Position numbers and translations under genes: made by a program. 64,000 nucleotides of DNA from Archangium lipolyticum (GTDB taxonomy: Bacteria; Myxococcota; Myxococcia; Myxococcales; Myxococcaceae), in the NCBI RefSeq assembly GCF_024623785.1, contig NZ_JANKBZ010000002.1, positions 496,001 through 560,000 of the forward strand, written 5' to 3'. Shown here piece after piece: positions 26,310 through 35,137 of the stretch (the first letter of the stretch is position 1; each line of letters opens with the position of its first letter). The notes under the pieces were generated by a model that worked only from the letters and a program-made list of their open reading frames with translations, searched no databases and was not told the origin of the DNA.

Positions 26310-28942
26310 AGCGCCTCACGTGGGCCGCTGGCCTGATGCTGCTGCTCGCCGGTTGTACCGTCCCGGAGTTGGGCGAGCTGGAGAAGGAGAAGCCTCGCGC
26401 CTGCAACGCGGAGCACGCTTGTGCCGGAGGCTACGAGTGCGTCGGAGGGCTGTGCCTCCCGGCGGGCATCCCCCACGAGTGCGTGCCCAACACGACGGAG
26501 GCCTGCGGGAAGAACGTCGGTGAGTGCCGGCCGGGGCAGCGCCGCTGCTCCCATGACGGCACCTGGGGCGCCTGTGAGGGCGAGACGGGGCCGAAGTCCG
26601 AGGTGTGCAACGACCTCGACGATGACTGCGATGGGCAGGCGGACGAGGACTTCTCCCTGGGTTCCCTCTGCGACATGTCCAATGGGTGCAAGGGCGCCTG
26701 GTCGTGTGACACGGGCGGAGGACGCACCTGTGTGGTGACGCCCGGCCTGTGGCACCCGGATGAGGACCGCGATGGCCAGGGCGCTCGGGGCTCCCCGGGC
26801 ATCGACAGCTGCCAGCAGCCGGTGGGCCATGCGCCCAATGCCATGGACTGCGATGACACGAACTACTCCCGCTACAGCGGTGCGTCCGAGGTGTGCAACG
26901 CCGTGGACGAGGACTGCGACGGGCAGGTGGACGAGGACTTCGGTGGTCCGGCGTGCACCTGCGCGGCCACGCAGGAGTACGTTGGCGGGGCGTGCGTGTC
27001 CCGTTTCGCCTCGGTCACCGTGCTGGAGCCGGCGGAGGGCACTCCCACGGCGGGAGGCGAGCAGATGACGGTGCGGGTGCGGCTCGAGGTGAAGCCGGAG
27101 TTCGCCTCCAACCCGAAGTTCCCCGCCGAGCTCGTCTTCAGCGGTGCTCGGGCCGGGGGAGGGCAGGGCGGTACCTTCTCCGCTGCGAGCGCGGCCGAGG
27201 GTGTGTACGAGGTGAAGTGGCTGCCACCGGCGACCGGTGAGGGCGACTTCAAGCTGACGGCGGCCGTGCCGGATGGGGCCCCGAGCGCCACGGTGACCGT
27301 GAACGTGGATCGCACGCCTCCCACCGTCGTGTTGGTGGTCCCCAACCCGACCTTCCCTTCGGACACCACGGGCAGGACGCAGTACGCCGACCCCAACGCG
27401 ACCACCTCGTGGCGGCGCGACCAGGAGGTCCGGGTCGAGGTGCAGGTGACGGATGCGAACGTCGACGCCTCGTCGCTCACCCTCGAGGTGAAGGGGACCG
27501 ACGGTGTGGGCAGGCCCGTGACCCTGACGGCCTCCACGCCCTGCTCCGTGAGCGCCTGCGCCCAGGGCACCGTGAAGCTGTGGGAGTCGCGGTTCGACGC
27601 ATTCCGCGGGCAGATGGCGCTCGTGGCCAACGCGCGAGACAAGGTGGGCAATACGAAGAAGGTGGACGGCGGCATTCCGGTGACGCGCTGGAAGTGGGCC
27701 TACGATCTCTACGACTATGTCGAGACGACCCCCGCCATCGGAGCCCGTGGCACCATCTATGTCGCCGCCCGGAACAGGCTCGTGGCCGTGACTCCCGAGG
27801 GAAAGCTGAAGTGGGAGGCCCAGCCGGGCAGCTACCTGAGCACGCCCGTGGTGGGGCAGCCCCGGGACGATGGCTTCGGGGGGACATCGGAGCTCATCTA
27901 TGTCGCGGCGGGGACGAACGGCTCCTCGTACCCGGAGCTGTTCGCGTATGACGGCAACCTGGGCCAGCTCCGGACGGGCTGCCCGCTCTCCGGCTCCTAC
28001 GGCTCGGGGAGCATCAGCGGGTCGCTCACCCTTCTCACCACTCCCTTCGGCACCAGTGAGAGGGAGGCCGTGGTGGCTTTCCTCCAGGGCTCGGCGAACT
28101 CGAACCGCTTCGTGGCCATCAGGCCGGACGCGGAAACGAGCGTGGAGCGGTGTCCCGAGTTCGGCAACGCGCTGCCGAGACCCATCGAACCGGGGCGCCT
28201 CGTCTCGCAGGGCACCAACCTCTTCTACGTGTCCGAGAGCAGCACGTGCTGCAGCAACAACGAGGTCGCCAGCTACACCTTCGGAAGCAATCAGTCCCGG
28301 CTCGACTGGCCGGTGAAGATCGATGCCAACCTGGGAAGCCCCGTGCTGGTCGGCCCCCAGCTCGTCGTGCCTGGGCTGGGCAACGGCAACAACATGCGTG
28401 GCCTCTTCTCCATCGCGACCAGCGGGAGTCTGTCGACGTTGAGGTACCCGCTCCCGTCCAGTTACTCCCTGGGCAGCGTCTCGGTTGGGAGCGCCAACGA
28501 GGCATTCCTGAACGTGAATGGCTCCTCGGGTACCGAGCTGCATCGGTTCCCGCTGGGCGGGGGGGGGACGGCGACCGTCAAGGGCGGGTTCTCGGGCTCG
28601 AACTTCACCACGCCCGTGCTCGGACGGGATGGGACCCTGTACTCGAACGTGGGCACCCTGTCGGCGTGGTCCTCGGCGGATCTCTCCGCGCGCTGGAGCG
28701 TGTCGCTGCCGTCGGGAATCCCCACGGGCTACGAGATGACGCTCGACTGCGCGCGGGATACCTCGGGGACGCAGATCTCCGGTCGCCCCGGCGTGCTCTA
28801 CATGCCCGCGTACAGCGATCGGCGGCTGTATGCCTTCGTGGTGGACAGTCCGGGACTGGACGCTTCCGCGCAGTGGCCGAAGTTCCAGCACGACGTGCGC
28901 AACACGGGTAACCCCGCGACCCCCGTGACGAACTGCAAATAG
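26306..28942 (+). CDS. MopE-motif lipoprotein with C-terminal beta-propeller-like region
   Basis: An 878-residue predicted lipoprotein (lipobox LLAG-C17). The N-terminal part is cysteine-rich and holds two copies of the MopE-type putative metal-binding motif, CNDLDDDCDGQADED (~100) and CNAVDEDCDGQVDED (~195). An Ig-like segment follows (VTVLEPAEGTP..., ~235-440). The last ~400 residues resemble PQQ-like/quinoprotein propeller blades (TTPAIGARGTIYVAARNRLVAVTPEGKLKW, GTLYSNVG, ending QWPKFQHDVRNTG). The MopE motif is common in myxobacterial surface proteins and may bind calcium or another metal. The ATG overlaps the TPR gene stop by 4 bases. A much longer upstream frame is a shadow. No catalytic role can be assigned. 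Confidence 0.85.
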   Translation: MKRLTWAAGLMLLLAGCTVPELGELEKEKPRACNAEHACAGGYECVGGLCLPAGIPHECVPNTTEACGKNVGECRPGQRRCSHDGTWGACEGETGPKSEVCNDLDDDCDGQADEDFSLGSLCDMSNGCKGAWSCDTGGGRTCVVTPGLWHPDEDRDGQGARGSPGIDSCQQPVGHAPNAMDCDDTNYSRYSGASEVCNAVDEDCDGQVDEDFGGPACTCAATQEYVGGACVSRFASVTVLEPAEGTPTAGGEQMTVRVRLEVKPEFASNPKFPAELVFSGARAGGGQGGTFSAASAAEGVYEVKWLPPATGEGDFKLTAAVPDGAPSATVTVNVDRTPPTVVLVVPNPTFPSDTTGRTQYADPNATTSWRRDQEVRVEVQVTDANVDASSLTLEVKGTDGVGRPVTLTASTPCSVSACAQGTVKLWESRFDAFRGQMALVANARDKVGNTKKVDGGIPVTRWKWAYDLYDYVETTPAIGARGTIYVAARNRLVAVTPEGKLKWEAQPGSYLSTPVVGQPRDDGFGGTSELIYVAAGTNGSSYPELFAYDGNLGQLRTGCPLSGSYGSGSISGSLTLLTTPFGTSEREAVVAFLQGSANSNRFVAIRPDAETSVERCPEFGNALPRPIEPGRLVSQGTNLFYVSESSTCCSNNEVASYTFGSNQSRLDWPVKIDANLGSPVLVGPQLVVPGLGNGNNMRGLFSIATSGSLSTLRYPLPSSYSLGSVSVGSANEAFLNVNGSSGTELHRFPLGGGGTATVKGGFSGSNFTTPVLGRDGTLYSNVGTLSAWSSADLSARWSVSLPSGIPTGYEMTLDCARDTSGTQISGRPGVLYMPAYSDRRLYAFVVDSPGLDASAQWPKFQHDVRNTGNPATPVTNCK

Positions 28943-28960
28943 GGCGTTAGACGAGGCGCC

Positions 28961-29521
28961 ATGAAGATCTACACGAAGACCGGGGACACGGGAGAGACGG
29001 GCCTGTTCGGCGGCGGCCGGGTGCGCAAGGACAGCGTGCGCGTGGACGCCTACGGCGAGGTGGATGAGCTGAACGCCTCGCTGGGCCTGGCGCGCTCCCT
29101 GTCCATGCCCACCGACCTGGACGCGCTCCTGCACCGGTTGCAGGACCAGCTCTTCACCGTGGGCGCGGCGCTGGCCACGCCCGCGGGCACCAAGGCCTCC
29201 GAGCACATCCCCAGGCTCAAGCCCGAGTGGGTGACGGACATGGAGCGGGCCATCGACACGTTCGAGACCGAGCTCGCCCCCATGACGCACTTCATCCTCC
29301 CGGGAGGCAGCCAGGCGGCCGCCGCGCTGCACCTGGCCCGTACGGTGTGCCGCCGGGCCGAGCGCCGCGTCGTGGCCGCCGTGCGCGAGGGCGAGGCCCC
29401 CCAGGAGACGGTGGTCTTCCTCAACCGCCTCTCGGACCTGCTCTTCGTCATGGCCCGGGTCGCCAACCACCGCGCGGGCATCGAGGATGTGAAGTGGATA
29501 CCGGAGAAGCCCGCGAAGTAG
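28961..29521 (+). CDS. ATP:cob(I)alamin adenosyltransferase, PduO type
   Basis: A 186-residue enzyme that transfers the adenosyl group of ATP to cob(I)alamin to form coenzyme B12. Family features: N-terminal YTKTGDTGETGLFGG, then DAYGEVDELNASLG, and the C-terminal active-site region ARTVCRRAERRVVA plus LNRLSDLLFVMAR. Its length matches the trimeric PduO/CobO-like family. It follows the MopE-type lipoprotein gene by 18 bases, possibly on the same transcript, but a functional link is not evident. Confidence 0.95.
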   Translation: MKIYTKTGDTGETGLFGGGRVRKDSVRVDAYGEVDELNASLGLARSLSMPTDLDALLHRLQDQLFTVGAALATPAGTKASEHIPRLKPEWVTDMERAIDTFETELAPMTHFILPGGSQAAAALHLARTVCRRAERRVVAAVREGEAPQETVVFLNRLSDLLFVMARVANHRAGIEDVKWIPEKPAK

Positions 29522-29568
29522 CACGTGGGGGGCTCCACCCGGGCGGCGGCGCGGTTATGTAAGAGCCC

Positions 29569-30588
29569 GTGAGTCCGCTGCCCTCCGAACACCTTCGCCA
29601 GCTCTCCCAGCAGGTCGGCTTCGATCTCGTGGGCTTCGCACGCGCCGAGCCCATCGAGCCCGGGTTCCTCCTCGGGTGGCTCGAGTCCGGCTGCGCCGCG
29701 GACATGGACTGGATGACCACGCGGGCGGCCGAGCGGCTGGATGTCTCCCGGCTGCTCCCCGGCGCCCGCACGGTCATCGCCTTCGCCACCAACTACTACC
29801 GGGAGGAGCCGCGCTCGGCGGGCTCGCCCATCGCCCGCTACGCGCGCGGCCGGGACTACCACTCCACGCTGCGCGACAAGCTCAAGGCCTTCCGCAGGCT
29901 GCTCTCGGAGGCCTACCCCGAGGTGCACCACTACGGCAGCGTGGACTCGGGCCCGTTGATGGAGAAGGTGTGGGCCGCGCGCGCGGGCCTGGGCTACGTG
30001 GGCAAGAACGGGTGCTTCATCACCGAGCCCTATGGCTCGTGGGTGCTGCTGTCCGCGCTCATCCTGGACGCCGAGGTGGATGCGTACGCGGGCGGCCCCA
30101 CGGAGGACCGCTGCGGTCACTGCCGCAAGTGCATCATGTCGTGCCCCACCGGCGCACTGCTGGGCCAGGGGAGGGTGGACGCGCGGGCCTGCCTCTCGTA
30201 CCAGACCATCGAGAACCGCCACGCCGAGGTGCCCGAGTCCTTCCGCGTGGAGATGGACAACCTCATCTTCGGCTGCGACATCTGCCAGGACGTCTGTCCC
30301 CTCAACCGGCACCCCGTGTTCACGCCCAACGAGCGCTTCGCGCCCCGGGCGGTGGCGGAGCTCGGGGTGATGGAGCTGGCCGCGCTCACCCCCGAGCAGT
30401 ACGAGCGGCTCATCCCCGGCACGGCGCTCGCGCGGGCCAAGTACGATGGTTTGCGCCGCAACGCCGTGTACGCGCTGGGCGCCGCGAAGCAGGCCGAGGC
30501 CCGGCCCCTGTTGGAGACGCTGTGCGAGGATCCGAGTGAACAGGTGCGCCACGCCGCGCAGTGGGCGCTCCGGCACCTGGACGCCTGA
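29569..30588 (+). CDS. queG: Epoxyqueuosine reductase
   Basis: A 339-residue iron-sulfur enzyme for the last step of queuosine tRNA modification. Two [4Fe-4S] motifs are visible: CGHCRKCIMSCP (~182) and CDICQDVCP (~238). The N-terminal cobalamin-binding part has GSVDSGPLMEKVWAARAGLGYVGKNG. A C-terminal HEAT-like helical repeat (RRNAVYALGAAKQAEARPLL...EQVRHAAQWALRHL) is typical of the family. It starts with GTG. As QueG needs cobalamin, the adenosyltransferase next to it is a plausible metabolic neighbour, though QueG does not require the adenosyl form. Confidence 0.95.
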   Translation: MSPLPSEHLRQLSQQVGFDLVGFARAEPIEPGFLLGWLESGCAADMDWMTTRAAERLDVSRLLPGARTVIAFATNYYREEPRSAGSPIARYARGRDYHSTLRDKLKAFRRLLSEAYPEVHHYGSVDSGPLMEKVWAARAGLGYVGKNGCFITEPYGSWVLLSALILDAEVDAYAGGPTEDRCGHCRKCIMSCPTGALLGQGRVDARACLSYQTIENRHAEVPESFRVEMDNLIFGCDICQDVCPLNRHPVFTPNERFAPRAVAELGVMELAALTPEQYERLIPGTALARAKYDGLRRNAVYALGAAKQAEARPLLETLCEDPSEQVRHAAQWALRHLDA

Positions 30589-30696
30589 CGGGGAGTGCTC
30601 CGGGGAGGACATGGAGCGGCTGTCACTTCTGGCCCCTTCCCGATATGCCGGTGCCGGGTCCCTCCGGGCCCGTCGACCCCTCTTCAGGAGGCCACG

Positions 30697-31083
30697 ATGT
30701 CCCAGCACTTCCGTTCCCTGATCGCCGCGCTGTGCGGTGCCACCGTTCTCGTGCTCGCGGGTTGCGGCGAGAGCACCGGCCCCAGCGGCGCCACCTGCCC
30801 GCAGGGCAGCGCGCTCACCTATCAGAACTTCGGCAAGACCTTCATGGACACCTACTGCACCCGCTGCCACAGCACGGTGCTCTCCGGTGCCGCGCGCCAG
30901 GACGCCCCGGAGGACCAGAACTTCAACACCCCCGAGGGGGTGCGCGCGCACTTGAAGGACGTCGACGCGTGGACGGCCTCCGGCCCCGACCGTACCAACA
31001 CCGAGATGCCGCCCAACGGCACCATGCCCACCGACGACGAGCGGAAGAAGCTCGGCGAGTGGCTCGCCTGCGGCGCGCCCTGA
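30697..31083 (+). CDS. Small lipoprotein with a single cytochrome c-type haem motif
   Basis: A 128-residue protein with a signal peptide and lipobox (VLAG-C, near residue 23). One CxxCH motif (YCTRCHS, ~53) and a later Met-containing loop (TEMPPNGTMP) that could supply the sixth haem ligand suggest a small c-type cytochrome or haem-binding lipoprotein. AGGAGG at 30686-30691 supports the ATG at 30697 over in-frame ATGs further up. Electron-transfer partners are not evident. Confidence 0.82.
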   Translation: MSQHFRSLIAALCGATVLVLAGCGESTGPSGATCPQGSALTYQNFGKTFMDTYCTRCHSTVLSGAARQDAPEDQNFNTPEGVRAHLKDVDAWTASGPDRTNTEMPPNGTMPTDDERKKLGEWLACGAP

Positions 31084-31143
31084 CGGCCCCGGCTCGCAAA
31101 TGCCGGACGGCACCCCGGGCAATCTGATACTTCGCGCCAGACG

Positions 31144-32121
31144 ATGAGCGCATCCTCCACCCGGTCCGTTTCTTCTCGTCAGGCTTCGCTCGGCCCGGTG
31201 TACGCCGCGCTGTTCCTCCAGGTGCTCATCAACGCCGGCACGTACCTCGCCGGCAAGCGCGCCATGGAGGAACTGCCGCCCCTCACCGTGGTGCTCTGGC
31301 GCTTCCTCCTCAGTGCCGCCGTCTTCTGCCTGCTGCTCCTCTTCACGCCCGGCCCCAAGCTGCCTCCGCGCTCCGAGTGGCGCCGCGTGCTGATGCTCGG
31401 CCTGCTCGCCGGCCCCATCAACCAGGTGCTGTTCTTCTTCGGCCTGTCCCGCTCCACCGCCGCCCACGCGGCGCTCCTCTACGCGCTCACCCCGCTCGGC
31501 GTGTACCTGCTCAGCCTCGCCCGGGGACACGAGCGTCCTTCCTCGCGCGCCACCGCCGGCATCCTCACCGCGCTCGTCGGCGTGGTGGTGCTGCTCCTCG
31601 GCCGCGGACTGGCCTCGGCCAGCGGCTCGCTCGTGGGCGATCTGCTCATCCTCGCCGCCGTGTCCGCCTGGGTCGTCTACACCACCGAGGGCAAGCCCTT
31701 CGCCGCCACTCACGGTCCCGTGCGCTCCACCGCGTGGAGCATGGTGACCGCCGCCCTGCTCCTCGTGCCCGTCATGCCCTTCGCCTTGGACCCGGCTCGC
31801 ACCTTCGCCGTCAGCCGGCCCGCCCTGGGCAGCATCGTCTACCTGGCCCTCCTGACCTCCGTGGTGGCCTACCTCATCTGGTACTACGCCCTCTCCAAGG
31901 TCCCCGCCTCCCGCGTCGCCATCTTCTCCAACCTCCAGCCCGCGGCGACCGCCCTCGCCGCCTGGTTGTTGCTCGGCGAGTCGCTCCACTGGGCTCTGGT
32001 TCTCGGCGGCGGGCTGGTGATCCTGGGCGTTCGGCTGACGCAGGGGGCTCCCGTCGTTCCGGCGTCTCCCCGTGGCTCTGGCTCTCTGGACGAAGAGGCG
32101 TCGGTCGCGGGACAGCGGTGA
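31144..32121 (+). CDS. EamA/DMT-superfamily transporter
   Basis: A 325-residue membrane protein with ten hydrophobic helices arranged as two EamA repeats. The first has NAGTYLAGKRAMEELPPLTVVLWRF; the second ends LQPAATALAAWLLLGESLHWALVLGGGLVILGV. The family exports or imports small metabolites; the substrate cannot be predicted. A hairpin repeat immediately follows and may end transcription from both sides. Confidence 0.92.
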   Translation: MSASSTRSVSSRQASLGPVYAALFLQVLINAGTYLAGKRAMEELPPLTVVLWRFLLSAAVFCLLLLFTPGPKLPPRSEWRRVLMLGLLAGPINQVLFFFGLSRSTAAHAALLYALTPLGVYLLSLARGHERPSSRATAGILTALVGVVVLLLGRGLASASGSLVGDLLILAAVSAWVVYTTEGKPFAATHGPVRSTAWSMVTAALLLVPVMPFALDPARTFAVSRPALGSIVYLALLTSVVAYLIWYYALSKVPASRVAIFSNLQPAATALAAWLLLGESLHWALVLGGGLVILGVRLTQGAPVVPASPRGSGSLDEEASVAGQR

Positions 32122-32124
32122 CCC

Positions 32125-32180
32125 GGGTTCAACCCGGGGTCCGTTTACCCTCACCCCGTCCCTCTCCCAGAGGGAGAGGG
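32125..32180. repeat. Hairpin repeat element (partial copy), likely bidirectional terminator
   Basis: It contains GGGTTCAACCCGGGG (32125-32139) and then a block from 32148 to 32180 with a perfect 9-bp hairpin CCCTCTCCC-AGA-GGGAGAGGG (32160-32180). The 33-base block is identical to 45139-45171. It lies between the convergent transporter and the gene at 32202. Confidence 0.8.
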
Positions 32181-32201
32181 GTTGTTCCTTGGGGTCGTGA
32201 C

Positions 32202-32825
32202 TCAGTCCCCGTTGGGGTCCCACTCCGAGATGTCCTTCTTCTTGGGCGGCGGCGGCGGTGTCGGCCGCACCGGCTCCGCCGGCTTCGGCGCCGGCTCGGG
32301 CTCATCCTTGTCGAAGATGGGCACTTCCTCGCTCCCCGATGTCGCCGGCTCCGACGCCGTCTTCGCTGGCGCGGTGGGGCTCGGCTCCGCCTTGGGCTCG
32401 GGCGCGGCCACCGGCTCCGCCTTCGGGGCCGGCAGGATGGGCTCGGTCGACTCCTCTTCCGAGGCCCGATAGACACCCCGGCGCACCGCATCCCCGGAGG
32501 TCTGCGTGCTCGACGCGGGCACCGTGGAGGATTTGTCGGGATCCTCGTACGGCTCCGCCTCCCTCATGGCCGGATCCGGCTGGCGCGCGGGCATCGGGTC
32601 GATCTGCGCGTCCTGGAGCGAGTAGTGCTGACTGCTGCACTCCTTCTGCTCCTTGTCACAGCCCACGAGGCACTGGGTGAGCTGGCGGTACTTCTTCGTG
32701 CTGGCACCGTAGTCGATGGTGCAGTCCTCGCGGCACGTCCTGTAATCCTCGCGGCACCCCGCGGGGATGGGACGGTCAGGGCCAGCGGCGAGCGTCAGGA
32801 AGATGACGAGCGAAAGCGGATGCAT
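32202..32825 (-). CDS. Secreted Cys- and Pro-rich protein, unknown function
   Basis: A 207-residue protein with a short signal peptide (hydrophobic residues 4-14). The N-terminal half has six cysteines in a CRxDYRTCREDC...CLVGC...ECSS pattern that suggests disulfides. The C-terminal half is disordered, with Pro/Glu/Ala repeats and a run PTPPPPPKKK near the end. I do not recognise a family. The start at 32825 gives the signal peptide; an in-frame ATG at 33068 would add a poor 81-residue tail. It is divergent from the YihY gene. Confidence 0.7.
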   Translation of the reverse strand: MHPLSLVIFLTLAAGPDRPIPAGCREDYRTCREDCTIDYGASTKKYRQLTQCLVGCDKEQKECSSQHYSLQDAQIDPMPARQPDPAMREAEPYEDPDKSSTVPASSTQTSGDAVRRGVYRASEEESTEPILPAPKAEPVAAPEPKAEPSPTAPAKTASEPATSGSEEVPIFDKDEPEPAPKPAEPVRPTPPPPPKKKDISEWDPNGD

Positions 32826-32985
32826 GGTGGAAGGGAAGGCTAGCAGGCATTCTGACTTCCTGTGTGCAACCCCGGTAGGTGGGCGGGGGAGGGGGCGATG
32901 AGCGCCTGCTCCATTCCTCGCTGCACGAAGGCCCACCCGTGCCCACCTTCCCAACCTCACCCGGGATGCAGCGGAGGCGGGAAGC

Positions 32986-34056
32986 ATGAGGTTCCGCAAG
33001 CCCAGGCACCTGACGTGGCGCGAGCTCGGCCGGCGCTTCTGGGTGGAGCTCCAGGAGGACGCCGTCACCGAGTGCGCGGCGCAGCTCGCCTTCTATTTCC
33101 TCTTCGCCCTGTTCCCCTTCCTCTTCTTCTTCGTGACGCTCGCGGCGTACCTGCCGTTCGCCCCGGGCGCCGTGGATGCCATGGTGGCGCGGCTCGGCCC
33201 GCTCATGCCTCCCGAGGCCCTGAGCGTGGTGCAGGGGCACCTCCAGTCGCTCGTCACCGACACCCAGCCCCGCCTCATCACCCTCGGTCTCCTGGTGGCG
33301 CTCTGGTCGGCCTCGCGCGGGGTGGACGCCCTGCGCCGCGCCCTCAACCTCGCCTACGACGTCCCCGAGTACCGGCCCTTCTGGAAGACCCAGGGGCTCG
33401 CCATCCTCATGACGGTGGCGGGCTCGCTGCTCATCCCCCTCGCCTTCGCCCTCTTCCTGCTGGGCGGACGGGCGGGCGAGTGGATCGCCAGTCACCTCCA
33501 CGTGCTCAACGTCTACCACGCCGTGTGGTCGTGGCTGCGCTGGCCCTTCACGGCCGCCCTCGTCATGTTGGTGCTGGCCTTGTGCTACTGGCGTCTGCCC
33601 GCCGTCCGGCACCGCTACCAGTTCCTCTCGCCCGGCGCGGTGCTCGCCAGCGTGCTGTGGCTCCTCACCACCTGGGGCTTCACGCAGTACGTCGAGCTCT
33701 TCGGCCGCTACAACGTCACCTACGGCTCCATCGGCGGTGTCGTCGTGCTGCTGCTGTGGCTCTACGTCACCGGCCTCATCTTCATCATCGGCGGTGAGGT
33801 GAACGCCGTCCTGGAGCAGGCCGAGGCGGAGGCGGCCGAGGCGGAGGGACGGCCTCCTCCCATCGAGGTGCCCCATCTCAAATCGAGCGGTGCCGGCGGG
33901 GATGGCTCGAGGCGGGAGCGGTACGCCTTCTGGCGCTGGCGGCGGCGCATGGCGGAGCGGGCTCCTCCCGAGGTCGAGCCTCCCGCCGAGGTGCACGACT
34001 CCCCCGACGACGAGGAGCCCCGCACCGGGGAGGAGCGGCCTCCCTCGGTGCATTGA
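32986..34056 (+). CDS. YihY/UPF0761 (BrkB-like) membrane protein
   Basis: A 356-residue protein with six predicted transmembrane helices. It carries the family hallmarks AAQLAFYFLFALFPFLFF near residue 32 and YGSIGGVVVLLLWLYVTGLIFIIGGEVNA near 250. Once suspected to be RNase BN, the family is now considered a transporter or membrane factor of unknown role. The C-terminal ~80 residues are charged and cytoplasmic. It converges on the M48 protease gene with 12 bases between stops. Confidence 0.92.
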   Translation: MRFRKPRHLTWRELGRRFWVELQEDAVTECAAQLAFYFLFALFPFLFFFVTLAAYLPFAPGAVDAMVARLGPLMPPEALSVVQGHLQSLVTDTQPRLITLGLLVALWSASRGVDALRRALNLAYDVPEYRPFWKTQGLAILMTVAGSLLIPLAFALFLLGGRAGEWIASHLHVLNVYHAVWSWLRWPFTAALVMLVLALCYWRLPAVRHRYQFLSPGAVLASVLWLLTTWGFTQYVELFGRYNVTYGSIGGVVVLLLWLYVTGLIFIIGGEVNAVLEQAEAEAAEAEGRPPPIEVPHLKSSGAGGDGSRRERYAFWRWRRRMAERAPPEVEPPAEVHDSPDDEEPRTGEERPPSVH

Positions 34057-34068
34057 GGCCCGGGGGGT

Positions 34069-34893
34069 CTACTTCCTCAGGCGCTGCTTGATGGAAGCCA
34101 GCCGCTCCGCGCCCACGTTGGAGCCCGACAGCCGGTTCTTCGCGATGAAGTCGTTGATGTGGGCCATGCGCTCGCTGGAGGGCGGGTGCGTGCTCAGCCA
34201 CTTCAGCACGCCCGGCGTCTTGCCCTCATTGGCCGCCAGCTTCTGGAAGAAGGTGGCGAGGCCGTGAGGGTCGTAGCCCGCCGCGGCCGAGTACCTCGCG
34301 CCGTACTCGTCGGCCTCCGTCTCGTTGCTGCGGCCGTACGCCAGGCCCACGCCCGTGCCGGCGAGCCCCGCGGCGATCTGCGCCACCGTGCTCTGTCTCT
34401 TACCGAGCGCCGCCTCGATGATCGCCTGCTCTCCGTACTGGAGGATCATCGCCCGGGCCGAGTGCCGCCCCACGACGTGGCCGGCCTCGTGCGCCATCAC
34501 CCCGGCCACCTCGGCCTCGTTGTCCGCCGCCAGCAGCAGGCCCGTGTACACGTACAGGTAGCCGCCCGGCGTGGCGAACGCGTTCACCGTCTTCGGGTCA
34601 TCGATGACGTTCACCTTCCACTTCACGCCCTTGCGGTCCCGGTTCGCCGCCTGGAGGATGGGCGTGGACAGGGTGCGCACGTACTCCACCACCGCCGGGT
34701 CCTCCACGTACTTGATCTTCTCCTTCGTCTCGAGCTCGGTCTTCACCTGCTGGCCGAGCTGCTCCTCCTGCTGGTCGGAGACGAGGTAGGACGCCGCCGT
34801 CCTTTGCGCCTGGGCGAGGCGCTGGGAGGTGCACCCCGTCATCAGTCCCGTCATCAGCGTGAGGCCCAGAATCGCAGAGAGAATCCGTTGCAT
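34069..34893 (-). CDS. M48-family metalloprotease lipoprotein
   Basis: A 274-residue predicted lipoprotein (lipobox TGLMTG-C, near residue 21). The zinc protease signature is HEAGH in VAGVMAHEAGHVVGRHSA, with the third ligand Glu in SNETEADEYGARY. This resembles the periplasmic BepA/LoiP/YcaL group that degrades misfolded outer-membrane proteins. The start at 34893 has an AGGGAAAGG ribosome site; an in-frame ATG at 34911 is the alternative. Confidence 0.93.
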   Translation of the reverse strand: MQRILSAILGLTLMTGLMTGCTSQRLAQAQRTAASYLVSDQQEEQLGQQVKTELETKEKIKYVEDPAVVEYVRTLSTPILQAANRDRKGVKWKVNVIDDPKTVNAFATPGGYLYVYTGLLLAADNEAEVAGVMAHEAGHVVGRHSARAMILQYGEQAIIEAALGKRQSTVAQIAAGLAGTGVGLAYGRSNETEADEYGARYSAAAGYDPHGLATFFQKLAANEGKTPGVLKWLSTHPPSSERMAHINDFIAKNRLSGSNVGAERLASIKQRLRK

Positions 34894-35137
34894 GCCTTTC
34901 CTTCCCTTCATGTGTCATCGCCGGATGACCCGGCCTCGTAACCAGCGTCCCGGGTACGCGGCAAGCGTTCCGTGACGGTGCTCTTCGTGGGACGCCCGGC
35001 GCGGATGGATATGCAACGCTGCCCCCGAGCGGCCGGCCCTGCGGGCCCATGTCCGCGCGCGCGGAGTGCCTTGCCGCCCGGCCCGGCGAGACGGAGCTTA
35101 GGAGACGGCGCCCTCTCGGGTGCCAGGGAGGCCCCAC

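Noticed and set aside
26177-32223. Two minus-strand frames of over 1000 codons
   Set aside because: They cover well-supported plus-strand genes (MopE-like lipoprotein, cobalamin adenosyltransferase, queG, EamA) and have shadow-type composition.
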